Part shown: positions 7,571 to 15,607 of the stretch, one piece after another | Numbering within the stretch: the stretch's first letter is position 1 | Layout: the number at the start of each line of letters is the position of its first letter | Source: Actinomycetota bacterium | GTDB taxonomy: Bacteria; Actinomycetota; Actinomycetes; Nanopelagicales; Nanopelagicaceae | Length of the DNA: 21,982 nucleotides | Assembly (NCBI GenBank): GCA_009702525.1 | Contig: WLHW01000010.1 | Location: 1-21,982 of the forward strand | Reading direction: 5' to 3' | Position numbers and translations under genes: made by a program | The notes under the pieces: model-generated | Databases searched by the model: none | Told to the model about the DNA's origin: nothing | What the model saw: the letters and a program-made list of their open reading frames with translations, nothing else

Positions 7571-8694
7571 GAATTATTAGCGCGAGGAATCACAACTTCA
7601 TCCAAAATTAGGATGACTGCAGCGGCAACAGGTACTGCTAGCAAGCCTCCAATAAGTCCCAAAAGTGAAGAGCCAATAAGGGCAGAGATAATTGTGACTG
7701 CACCCGGTACCGAAAGAGTCTTTTTCATTATTCTTGGAGTTACTACATAGTTTTCAACTTGAACATAAACGACATAAGCGATGAAAGTAACTGCACCTAA
7801 AAAGACTGATTGCGTGAGTGCAATTATCGTGACGATAGAGCAGCCAATAAAGTGACCAACAAGTGGAATTAATCCACATACTAAAATAATCATTCCAATC
7901 GCAATCGGCGAGGGAAGACCAAGGATCAGCGCTAAGAAAAAGACAAAGACTGAGGCCATCATGGCGATGATTATCTGGCTACCAACAAATGAGCCAACCC
8001 GGGCGATGATCGCCTCAGTAAGGCGTCCCACGCGTTCGCGGCGACTTGATGGAACAAGTGATAAGCCAAGTGTAACTGCTTGTGGAAGTGAGGTAATAAA
8101 GTACAAAGTGAGGACCAGGACCGTAAGGAATGAGAAGAATCCCGAGAGAACTGATTTGCCGACTCCAATGACTCCGCCGAAAGTAGAGATCAATAATGAA
8201 CCATTGGAGGTAACAGATTTCAATTTTTCTTGAAGTGTGTCAATAATTCCATAGTGGTCATTGAGATTGGCGATAGTCGAATTATTTTTTAAATCTGATA
8301 GTAACTGTGGAGCTTTCTCTATCAGTTGAGTTCCCTGAGAAATTACTGGCGGCAAAACTACAAGAGCAAAAAAGATTACAAAAAGAATAACGGATGAGAA
8401 AATAATCGCTACTGCTGCACTACGCGAAAAATTCCTTTTTCGAAGTGCCTCAACTGCAGGATTGAGTCCGGTCGCCAAGAACAAAGCGATGAGTATTAAT
8501 ACAAAGATTTGACTGACACTGGCAAGGGCGCGCATGAGCACAATCGCAGTGAGTGCACCTAAGGTTGCAATAAAACCAAAGTAAAATGGATGCGCTCGGT
8601 TGATGGGCTCTCCCAAAGTTCCAAAATCTGCTTGTGGGGTTGGAGCCTTTGCGGTTCGAGTCGTGACCTTCTTAATTCGCGCTGAAATTGCCAT
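7567..8694 (-). CDS. AI-2E family transporter (UPF0118/PerM type)
   Basis: Polytopic membrane protein of the AI-2E/PerM superfamily, whose members export autoinducer-2 or act as sodium/proton antiporters or permeases; the cargo here is unknown. In the 375 residues, hydrophobic segments lie roughly at 36-56, 60-76, 92-115 and then as a cluster from about 170 to 365. A polar soluble loop at 118-165 is usual for the family. The family motif GLIPLVGHFIG at 274-284 and the C-terminal GLIGGLLAVPVAAAV are clear. The first 30 residues are basic and cytosolic. It is a single-gene unit with TACAAT six bases before the ATG; its 3' end overlaps the convergent hydrolase gene. Confidence 0.9.
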   Translation of the reverse strand: MAISARIKKVTTRTAKAPTPQADFGTLGEPINRAHPFYFGFIATLGALTAIVLMRALASVSQIFVLILIALFLATGLNPAVEALRKRNFSRSAAVAIIFSSVILFVIFFALVVLPPVISQGTQLIEKAPQLLSDLKNNSTIANLNDHYGIIDTLQEKLKSVTSNGSLLISTFGGVIGVGKSVLSGFFSFLTVLVLTLYFITSLPQAVTLGLSLVPSSRRERVGRLTEAIIARVGSFVGSQIIIAMMASVFVFFLALILGLPSPIAIGMIILVCGLIPLVGHFIGCSIVTIIALTQSVFLGAVTFIAYVVYVQVENYVVTPRIMKKTLSVPGAVTIISALIGSSLLGLIGGLLAVPVAAAVILILDEVVIPRANNS

Positions 8695-8700
8695 GTATAC

Positions 8701-8706
8701 ATTGTA
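8701..8706 (-). promoter_or_regulatory. Leaderless -10 element for the AI-2E family gene
   Basis: Minus strand: TACAAT, six bases (the palindrome GTATAC), ATG at 8694. This is among the best -10 matches in the window. The rest of the 82-base divergent region (8695-8776) contains a short palindrome CTGG-T-CCAG at 8717-8725 of unknown meaning. Confidence 0.55.
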
Positions 8707-8764
8707 AAGTCAGCACCTGGTCCAGTGGTGACATGGAGTTCATCTTCCCGACACATTTATACGC

Positions 8765-8770
8765 AAGAAT
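8765..8770 (+). promoter_or_regulatory. Possible weak leaderless -10 for the DUF4032 operon
   Basis: AAGAAT, then AGGAAC, then ATG at 8777. The first base of TANNNT is off, but the same AAGAATAGG string stands at nearly the same distance before aceE. TATACG at 8758-8763 is an alternative that would give a short leader. Confidence 0.35.
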
Positions 8771-8776
8771 AGGAAC

Positions 8777-10003
8777 ATGGCACTGCGAATCACAGGATTA
8801 GGCGAAGAGATAGCTGCAGTGACCGGCCTGCCTTGGAATCAATCGCTGGAAGAGTGGCCAGAAGATCCACTTCTTGCCGAAAAGCGAGGTATTTCTCGCC
8901 ACGTAGTTCGTTTAGTGCGTGCCACTAGCGATCCGGATTCACAGGTCTATGCCGTCAAAGAAACGGTGGCCGAGTTTGCTAACCGTGAGTACAAAGTTTT
9001 GCGGGAGCTTAGCCACCTGAACGCCCCATGCGTAGAGCAGATTGCAGTTGTTGAAGGTCGCAGCGATAAGCGCGGCGAAGAGCTTCCATGTGCCATCGTG
9101 ACGCGATTCCTTCCGTACTCCCTGCCTTATCGCGTTCTGCTTTCTGGTTCAGTGACAGCCCATGACATCACAACTATGGCTAGCGCCTTAGCTCTCTTAC
9201 TTGTTCGACTGCACTTGCTTGGATTTTGGTGGGGAGATTGTTCGCTCTCAAATACTTTATTTCGCCGCGATGCCGAAGGATTTGCCGCATATCTTGTCGA
9301 TGCCGAAACAGGTGAGTTTCAAAAAACTTTAAGTGATGGACAACGCGAACATGATTTAGATATTGCAATGTTTAACGTTGCTGCCGAACTAGAGGATTTA
9401 TCTCTCTCTGGTGTTCTCTATCCCGGAATGGATCCAGTACGCGCCGCTGAAGCTGTAATTCGCAGATACCGCCGAATTTGGGCCGCATTAAAAGAGCGAC
9501 AGTTACTTGATCCTAAAGATCGCCATGCCGTAGAACGTGCGATGCGCCAGTTACATGATTTAGGTTTTGCCGTAGAAGAAGTCTCTATAACAATGGATGG
9601 AGATTCGCAGATGCTTTCCTTCCAACCAAAATTAGTCGCCGCTGGTTATCACAGTGCACGACTTCGTGAATTAATGGGAATAGAAACTGAAGAGCTACAA
9701 GCTAAGCGGATTCTTGCTTCCTTTGATCGCTACAACGCACGCGAAAATAGATCTGGCGCATCGACAAGCGAGTTAGCTAAGAAATGGTTTATGGAAGTTT
9801 TCGAAGCAACGATTTCGCGAATACCTGAAGATATGCGAGGCCGTGTTGAACATGCACAGATGTTCCACGAAATATTAGAAAATCGTTGGTACCTTAGCGA
9901 GCACAAAGGAAGTGATGTGGGCCTTGACTTTGCAACTGATAACTACGTCAGCGAAATCCTGCCGTATCGCCGTGATTCCGGTGTTGAGGTTCCAGTAGGA
10001 TGA
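8777..10003 (+). CDS. DUF4032 protein with an N-terminal kinase-like fold
   Basis: A 408-residue actinobacterial DUF4032 protein. The N-terminal half reads like a small-molecule or lipopolysaccharide-kinase fold: Lys61 in VYAVKE (ATP lysine), Glu71 in NREYKVL (salt-bridge Glu), catalytic Asp154 and Asn159 in WWGDCSLSN, and the metal Asp175 in LVDAETGE. All residues needed for phosphotransfer therefore appear present, but no substrate is known. The C-terminal half (from about 230) is the helical, charged DUF4032 region. No membrane segments. It is followed after four bases by the thioredoxin-TPR gene and then the MFS gene, forming a three-gene operon. Kinase activity is an inference from motifs. 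Confidence 0.82.
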   Translation: MALRITGLGEEIAAVTGLPWNQSLEEWPEDPLLAEKRGISRHVVRLVRATSDPDSQVYAVKETVAEFANREYKVLRELSHLNAPCVEQIAVVEGRSDKRGEELPCAIVTRFLPYSLPYRVLLSGSVTAHDITTMASALALLLVRLHLLGFWWGDCSLSNTLFRRDAEGFAAYLVDAETGEFQKTLSDGQREHDLDIAMFNVAAELEDLSLSGVLYPGMDPVRAAEAVIRRYRRIWAALKERQLLDPKDRHAVERAMRQLHDLGFAVEEVSITMDGDSQMLSFQPKLVAAGYHSARLRELMGIETEELQAKRILASFDRYNARENRSGASTSELAKKWFMEVFEATISRIPEDMRGRVEHAQMFHEILENRWYLSEHKGSDVGLDFATDNYVSEILPYRRDSGVEVPVG

Positions 10004-10007
10004 GGGC

Positions 10008-10868
10008 GTGAGCCAGCCACCAAACTTTGGACAAGCCTTTGACTTAAGCTCCTTAGGGCGACCAAAAACCCCTCCACCTGCGCATATGCCAGGGTTAGAG
10101 GTCACGGCCGGCAACTTAACCACTGATTTCCTGCCTAGCTCCAAAGAAAAACCAGTCATCATTATCGCCTGGTCGCTACGTTCGCCCGAATCCCAAGAGA
10201 TGGTCTCGACCTTAGCTGCAATGGAGAAATCCTATGCCGGTAGCTGGATCCTTGGACGTCTAGATATCGATGCCGAACCTGCGGTAGCGCAGGCTTTTCA
10301 AACTAAGAGCATTCCATATGCAGTTGCAATCATTGCTGAACAGATGGTCCCTTTATTTGAACAGAGTTATCCCGAAGCACAGATTCGTTTAGTGTTAGAT
10401 AAAGTTTTAGCACTTGCGGCCGAACAAGGAGTCGGCGGTGCTCCAATTGAAGTGAGCGAACCCGAAGAAGATGAAGCGATGGCTGCCCTTGAAGCCGGGG
10501 ATTTTCTGCTTGCTGAAGCGGCATATAAGAAACTATTAGCTCGTAAACCTGCAGATAGCTTTGCAAAACTAGGATTAGCACAGACGCAACTTCTTCTTCG
10601 TACAGATGGGTTAGAGTTAAATACCATTCTCACCAAAGCGAAGGCATCGCCAAATGATTTAGCGCTGCAACTACAAGCCGCCGATATGGAGATTGTTAAC
10701 GGGGGAGTTGAAGCCGCATTTAATCGCTTGCTTGATTTAGTAAAGAATTCATCTGGTGATGTGCGAAATAAAGCGCGTGAACATTTAGTCGGATTGTTTT
10801 TACTAGTCGATCCATCGGATCCACGACTGTCGGCAGCGCGTAGCGCGTTAGCGAATGCCCTGTACTGA
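10008..10868 (+). CDS. Thioredoxin-fold TPR protein (YbbN/CnoX-like) lacking the CxxC
   Basis: A 286-residue protein with a GTG start four bases after the DUF4032 stop and a purine-rich AGGATGAGGG stretch ahead of it. Residues about 30-140 follow a thioredoxin fold: a beta strand ending at AW (54-55), the active-site position where WCGPC is replaced by WSLRSP (55-60), and the cis-Pro loop SIPY (101-104). No cysteine is left at the active site, so redox chemistry is unlikely. From about 155 to the end are helical TPR-like repeats (EAGDFLLAEAAYKKLLARKP). This architecture matches YbbN-type co-chaperones and M. tuberculosis Rv1324, which I recall lying near glgB/glgE as here. A likely holdase or scaffold role is inferred. 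Confidence 0.83.
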   Translation: MSQPPNFGQAFDLSSLGRPKTPPPAHMPGLEVTAGNLTTDFLPSSKEKPVIIIAWSLRSPESQEMVSTLAAMEKSYAGSWILGRLDIDAEPAVAQAFQTKSIPYAVAIIAEQMVPLFEQSYPEAQIRLVLDKVLALAAEQGVGGAPIEVSEPEEDEAMAALEAGDFLLAEAAYKKLLARKPADSFAKLGLAQTQLLLRTDGLELNTILTKAKASPNDLALQLQAADMEIVNGGVEAAFNRLLDLVKNSSGDVRNKAREHLVGLFLLVDPSDPRLSAARSALANALY

Positions 10869-12052
10869 TGGATACTGTAACTCCTAAGAAGGAACTCGCT
10901 TACATACAATCTTTATTCTTTTTATTTGGGTTTATGATTATGTCCTGGATTCCTAGGTTTCCAGAGGTTAAAGCCAATCTGGGTCTGACAAATGGTCAGT
11001 TTGGTTCGCTCTTAAGTACGTCGGCTATAGGATCTTTAATTTCATTGCTGACGGTCGGTCACTTAGTTCATAACTATGGGGCTAAAACAATCATGCGAAT
11101 TGCGGCCTCATCGATAGCGGTCAGCTTAATTCTTCTAACCACCACTCATTCGGGATTCATTTTCTTGATAAGTAGCGTCATCCAGGGGGGTGCAATTTCA
11201 GCCTTTCACATCGCCATAAACACTCAAGGCTTTAGCTATCAAGATCGCACAAAGAAACCGGTTATCACCCTATTAAGTGGCTTTTGGAGCAGTGGCTCAG
11301 TAGCTACGGCGATGATTTCTGGACTACTTGTGGGGCATGTAAGTCTAAATATCCATATCACTGTATTAGCAATAGCCGCATTACTGACAATGCTTACCAT
11401 TATCACAAAAATGAATTCGGTCTTAATCAAGCCAAATAAGAATCCAAGTGACGCGTATAAAGTGAGTGACCTATTTAAAGGTTTCAGAATAGATACGTTG
11501 GTTTCTTCGGTACTTCTTTGTGGGCTCTGCCTTGAGTTTAGTGTGAGTGATTGGGCGGCGATTTTTACCAAAGAAGATATGGGTATCAAAGGAGGATTGC
11601 ACACTCTGCCTTATATTCTCTTTACTCTGGCCATGATTACCGGACGACTATTTGTGCATAAGTTATTTAATAGATTCTCCATGCAGCGTTTAGTTTCATC
11701 AGGAGCCTTGATTTCTGGAATCTCTTTTCTCATTGGATTAGCTTTAGTTCATGTAGTAAATCCATCAAATAAGAATTTGATATTGTTGGTTCTATGTATC
11801 AGCTTTACTTTTGCTGGTCTTGGCTCTTCATTTCTTGCTCCAAGTATTATGAATGTTGCAAATGTTAGATCAAAATCACCAGCGAGTGTTGTAATAGGTC
11901 AAATGGGTGTGATTAATAATATTGCTATTTTCTTTATGCGTTTAATAATAGCTTGGACCGCTCAAGTAACATCACTCAGTTTTGCCTTAATAATTCCGGC
12001 CGCAATGCTCCTCTTGGTGCCATTTTTTGCCAAGATTTTTAAGAGCGTCTAA
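10868..12052 (+). CDS. Major facilitator superfamily transporter
   Basis: A 394-residue membrane carrier with about 12 hydrophobic segments in two halves separated by a basic loop near 190-215. The N-terminal stretch SWIPRFPEVKANLGLTNGQFG (in two parts, 26-46) resembles the YbjJ/fucose-permease-like MFS branch. Cargo unknown. The ATG overlaps the stop of the thioredoxin-TPR gene by one base (TGATG), implying translational coupling. At its 3' end it overlaps the convergent glgB by 14 bases. It appears more AT-rich than its neighbours, although Leu/Ile/Phe-rich membrane proteins often are. I do not recall a counterpart at this place in mycobacteria, so it may be an insertion. Confidence 0.88.
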   Translation: MDTVTPKKELAYIQSLFFLFGFMIMSWIPRFPEVKANLGLTNGQFGSLLSTSAIGSLISLLTVGHLVHNYGAKTIMRIAASSIAVSLILLTTTHSGFIFLISSVIQGGAISAFHIAINTQGFSYQDRTKKPVITLLSGFWSSGSVATAMISGLLVGHVSLNIHITVLAIAALLTMLTIITKMNSVLIKPNKNPSDAYKVSDLFKGFRIDTLVSSVLLCGLCLEFSVSDWAAIFTKEDMGIKGGLHTLPYILFTLAMITGRLFVHKLFNRFSMQRLVSSGALISGISFLIGLALVHVVNPSNKNLILLVLCISFTFAGLGSSFLAPSIMNVANVRSKSPASVVIGQMGVINNIAIFFMRLIIAWTAQVTSLSFALIIPAAMLLLVPFFAKIFKSV

Positions 12053-13883
12053 ACCACACTGTCGCCAGTGGTGGGACTCGAACACTTGCACTCGCTTGTC
12101 CACCATCTGTAATACTAATTGGTGAATTATTGAAACCACTGCCACCAAAAGTTTGAGAATCTGTATTGAAAACTTCGTGCCAGTTGCCAATAGTTGGAAA
12201 GGTGAGTTGATATCTCTCATGTGGCATCGGTGAGAAGTTGGTAATACTAACGAGAGGCTCACCGTGTTCATCCCAACGGGCAAAGGCCAGAACATTAGCG
12301 TCGGCATCGTTATTAACAAGCCATGTGAAGCCCTCGGAGGAGGCATCTTTCTGCCACAGAGCCGGGGTTTCTCGATAGATTTCATTGAGTTGGCTAATCA
12401 TGTCAGCGACACCGCTGTGCTCGGCGTACTGCATTAAGTGCCACTGCAATCCAGTGCTCTCACTCCACTCATCATTTTGAGCAAACTCACTGCCCATGAA
12501 AAGTAGTTTCTTGCCAGGGTGGGCCCACATAAACCCATAGAGCGCACGCAAAGTAGCTAACTTCTGCCAGCGATCACCGGGGAACTTGTTAACCAGTTGT
12601 CCCTTGCCATGAACTACTTCATCGTGTGAGAGCGGAAGCATAAAGTTTTCACTCCATGCATAAAGAATGGAAAATGTAATCTCATTGTGGTGATGCACTC
12701 TGTGTATCGGATCAAATTGAAGATACTTCAAAACATCATGCATCCAACCCATATTCCATTTAAAACCAAAACCTAATCCACCCGTATCTGTTGGTCGAGT
12801 TACTCCTGACCACGCAGTAGATTCTTCTGCAATCATCATTACCCCTGCATGAAGTCGATAAGCGGCTGAGGTTGCTTCTTGTAGAAGAGCAACAGCCTCT
12901 AAATTTTCACGACCTCCATGGATATTCGGCAACCACTGACCTTCTTTACGTGAATAATCTAAGTAGAGCATCGATGCCACGGCATCAACTCGTAAACCAT
13001 CGATGTGAAACTCTTCAAGCCAATAGAGCGCACTTGCTACAAGAAAGTTACGCACTTCATTGCGCCCAAAATTAAAAATTAACGTTCCCCAATCAGGGTG
13101 TTCACCTAGTCGCGGATCGGCATGTTCGTATAAAGCGGTTCCATCAAACTGTGCAAGCGCCCATTCATCTTTTGGAAAGTGGGCAGGTACCCAGTCCAGA
13201 ATGACTCCGATGCCTGCGTTGTGTAGTGAATCAACTAAATGCTTGAACTCATCGGGAGTACCAAAGCGCGAGGTTGGTGCAAAGAAAGAAGTCACTTGAT
13301 AACCCCATGAGGGACCATAAGGGTGCTCGGTTATGGGAAGAAATTCGACATGTGTAAAGCCGGCCTTCTTCACGTACTCGACAAGCTCGCTGGCTAACTC
13401 GATATAAGACAGGCCCAATTTCCATGAGCCCACATGGACTTCGTAGACACTCACAGGCTCACGCCACGGTTGGAAGGCGGCACGCTGATTCATCCATGGT
13501 GAGTCACTCCATGTAAATGAGCTTTCTTCAACGATGGAGGCCGTCAAAGGGGGAATCTGAGTTGCCCTTGCCATGGGATCTGCATGATCTACCCAGCGCC
13601 TATCGATCCCACATATGGCGAACTTATATTTGGAACCTACGTCAATACCTGGAATGAAGATCTGCCAAACTCCGGATGAGCCAGTCGGGAGCATCGGATT
13701 AGTTTTTCTGTCCCAATAATTATGGTCACCAATGAGACTAACTGCCTTAGCATTTGGTGCCCACACACTAAAACTTGTTCCGAGGAGAGCTCCGTCAGCG
13801 TTACGTGAAACGTGAGCGCCAAGGACCTTCCATAATTGTTCATGTCGTCCCTCACCGATTAAGTGAAGATCTAAATCCTGCAT
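12039..13883 (-). CDS. glgB: 1,4-alpha-glucan branching enzyme GlgB, short form
   Basis: Introduces alpha-1,6 branches into linear alpha-glucan, in the cytoplasm, after elongation by GlgE. At 614 residues it is about 110 shorter than E. coli or M. tuberculosis GlgB. It starts directly before the CBM48 module (TSFSVWAPNAKAVSLIGDHN, in parts at 36-55), so the extra N-terminal N1 module is absent. The GH13 catalytic parts are intact: VEFLPITEHP at 179-188, nucleophile Asp300 in DGLRVDAV, acid/base Glu353 in IAEEST, and Asp421 in LSHDEVVHGK. The start ATG overlaps the glgE stop by one base (TAATG). It is the last gene of the aceE-glgE-glgB operon and overlaps the MFS gene tail to tail. Confidence 0.95.
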   Translation of the reverse strand: MQDLDLHLIGEGRHEQLWKVLGAHVSRNADGALLGTSFSVWAPNAKAVSLIGDHNYWDRKTNPMLPTGSSGVWQIFIPGIDVGSKYKFAICGIDRRWVDHADPMARATQIPPLTASIVEESSFTWSDSPWMNQRAAFQPWREPVSVYEVHVGSWKLGLSYIELASELVEYVKKAGFTHVEFLPITEHPYGPSWGYQVTSFFAPTSRFGTPDEFKHLVDSLHNAGIGVILDWVPAHFPKDEWALAQFDGTALYEHADPRLGEHPDWGTLIFNFGRNEVRNFLVASALYWLEEFHIDGLRVDAVASMLYLDYSRKEGQWLPNIHGGRENLEAVALLQEATSAAYRLHAGVMMIAEESTAWSGVTRPTDTGGLGFGFKWNMGWMHDVLKYLQFDPIHRVHHHNEITFSILYAWSENFMLPLSHDEVVHGKGQLVNKFPGDRWQKLATLRALYGFMWAHPGKKLLFMGSEFAQNDEWSESTGLQWHLMQYAEHSGVADMISQLNEIYRETPALWQKDASSEGFTWLVNNDADANVLAFARWDEHGEPLVSITNFSPMPHERYQLTFPTIGNWHEVFNTDSQTFGGSGFNNSPISITDGGQASASVRVPPLATVWFRRS

Positions 13884-15607
13884 TAGGAGACCTTTACGCG
13901 AACAATATGCACAGTTTTTCCTTGAGTAGGATCTAATGAAACGAAAGTATGAGAAGACCAGTTATACGTCATGCCATCGAGTAAATCCAGAGCAATAAAA
14001 TGATCGCCGGAGAGACCAAGTAATTGCATGTCCCAATGCACCATTGTCCCTTGAGCAAAATCAGGATCGAGATTAACTACTACAAGAATAAGGTTATCTC
14101 CATCGCGTTTAGAGTAAGCGATAATCGCATCCGAATCAGTTGTATGAAAAATCAAGTTACGCAAGCGTTGCAGTGCACTATTCTCTCTACGAATTGTATT
14201 TAACTGAGAAATAAATGGCGCAAGCGTTTTTTTAGGTTGTGCCCAATCGCGAACTTTAATTTCATACTTCTCAGAATCTAGGTACTCTTCGCCGCCTTCT
14301 TTAAACGGCGTGTGTTCGAAGAGTTCGTACCCGGCATACATTCCCCAAGATGGTGTCAATGTGCTGGCAAGTACTGCACGCAGTGCGAAAACATTGGGGT
14401 TGCCGGACTGTAAGTGGAGCGGATTGATATCTGGTGTATTGACCCAAAAGTTAGGTCTAAAAAATGCACTGGTCTGGGTGCTAACTTCGCGCCCATAATC
14501 AGTGAGCTCCCACTTGCTCGTACGCCACGTGAAGTAGGTATAAGACTGATGGAATCCAGCTTTACCTAAGGCATGCATCATGGCCGGGGCTGTAAATGCT
14601 TCGGCCAGGAAGATAACCTCAGGGCTCTCACTGTTGATAATGGCTAAGACATCCTGCCAAAAGTGAACTGGTTTTGTATGAGGGTTATCGACTCTAAAAA
14701 TCTTTACACCCTTAGATACCCACAAGCGAATAATCCGCACCACTTCATTGCGAATTCCTTCATAGTCGTCATCAAAGTTTATTGGATAAATATCTTGATA
14801 CTTCTTAGGTGGATTTTCCGCATAAGCGATAGTGCCATCGGCACGTTTATTAAACCACCCTGGGTGCGCATGAACCCAAGGATGATCAGGAGATGTTTGC
14901 AAAGCTAGGTCAAGTGCAATTTCAACTCCGTGCTTAGCTGCAGTTGCAACGAAATTTTCAAAATCTTTCATTGTGCCAAGAGTTGGATTAATTGCATCGT
15001 GGCCACCATCTGAATTTCCAATTGCCCACGGCACACCAGGATCTGATTCTGTTGGAGTTAATGAGTTATTTGAACCTTTGCGATGTGCGACTCCAATTGG
15101 ATGGATAGGAGGTAGATATAGAACATCAAAACCCATTGCGGCAACCGCTGGAATTCGACGTGCGGCGGTAGTAAAACTGCCACTAGTAATGGAGCCATCG
15201 GCATTCTTAACTGCACCCTCACTTCGTGGGAAGAACTCATACCACGCACCTACTAGTGCACGAGTGCGATCTGCACGCAGCGGGTACTTCTCTGAGGAGC
15301 CCAGCACGGTACGGTATTGAGAAGTGCTATCGGCCTCAATAATAAAAAAATAGTCGCCCACATCTGGAACACTAATTGTGGCTTCGAGTCGATTGGTGCC
15401 AGGAACAACATCAACCATTGGGTGGCGCGAAATAACTTTTCCAGTAGCGTTATGAACTACGACTTCAGCTGTTAGTTTTTCGTGACCCTCAATAACTGCA
15501 GTTGCTGAAATCTTTATTTCTTCAAGAGGAACTGCTTTAACAGGAACAAACTCTCCACCGAAGTAAATTGCGGGGGAGATATCGCTGATAACAATTCTTG
15601 AGATCAA
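13883..15607 (-). CDS. glgE: Alpha-1,4-glucan:maltose-1-phosphate maltosyltransferase GlgE, compact form
   Basis: Elongates alpha-1,4-glucan with maltosyl units from maltose-1-phosphate. Seen in 574 residues: N-terminal beta domain, AWYEFFPRS at 121-129, PPIHPIG at 166-172, [12 protein letters not shown] at 264-275 (donor phosphate site), nucleophile Asp307 in [10 protein letters not shown], acid Glu336 in FLAEAFT, and [14 protein letters not shown]. tuberculosis GlgE is about 701 residues. The difference lies mainly between SQYRTVLG and VGAWYEFF, where mycobacterial GlgE carries a helical insert (domain S) of about 100 residues. The TTG start at 15607 is chosen because the first residues (RIVISDISP) align with family sequence, and it sits in a TTGA overlap with the aceE stop with GAAGG upstream. 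No treS or maltokinase gene is in the window. Confidence 0.94.
   Translation of the reverse strand: MISRIVISDISPAIYFGGEFVPVKAVPLEEIKISATAVIEGHEKLTAEVVVHNATGKVISRHPMVDVVPGTNRLEATISVPDVGDYFFIIEADSTSQYRTVLGSSEKYPLRADRTRALVGAWYEFFPRSEGAVKNADGSITSGSFTTAARRIPAVAAMGFDVLYLPPIHPIGVAHRKGSNNSLTPTESDPGVPWAIGNSDGGHDAINPTLGTMKDFENFVATAAKHGVEIALDLALQTSPDHPWVHAHPGWFNKRADGTIAYAENPPKKYQDIYPINFDDDYEGIRNEVVRIIRLWVSKGVKIFRVDNPHTKPVHFWQDVLAIINSESPEVIFLAEAFTAPAMMHALGKAGFHQSYTYFTWRTSKWELTDYGREVSTQTSAFFRPNFWVNTPDINPLHLQSGNPNVFALRAVLASTLTPSWGMYAGYELFEHTPFKEGGEEYLDSEKYEIKVRDWAQPKKTLAPFISQLNTIRRENSALQRLRNLIFHTTDSDAIIAYSKRDGDNLILVVVNLDPDFAQGTMVHWDMQLLGLSGDHFIALDLLDGMTYNWSSHTFVSLDPTQGKTVHIVRVKVS

Noticed and set aside
10367..10909. 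Minus-strand open frame of 180 codons opposite the thioredoxin-TPR gene
   Set aside because: Serine/alanine/arginine-rich composition typical of an antisense frame; the plus-strand gene is well supported.
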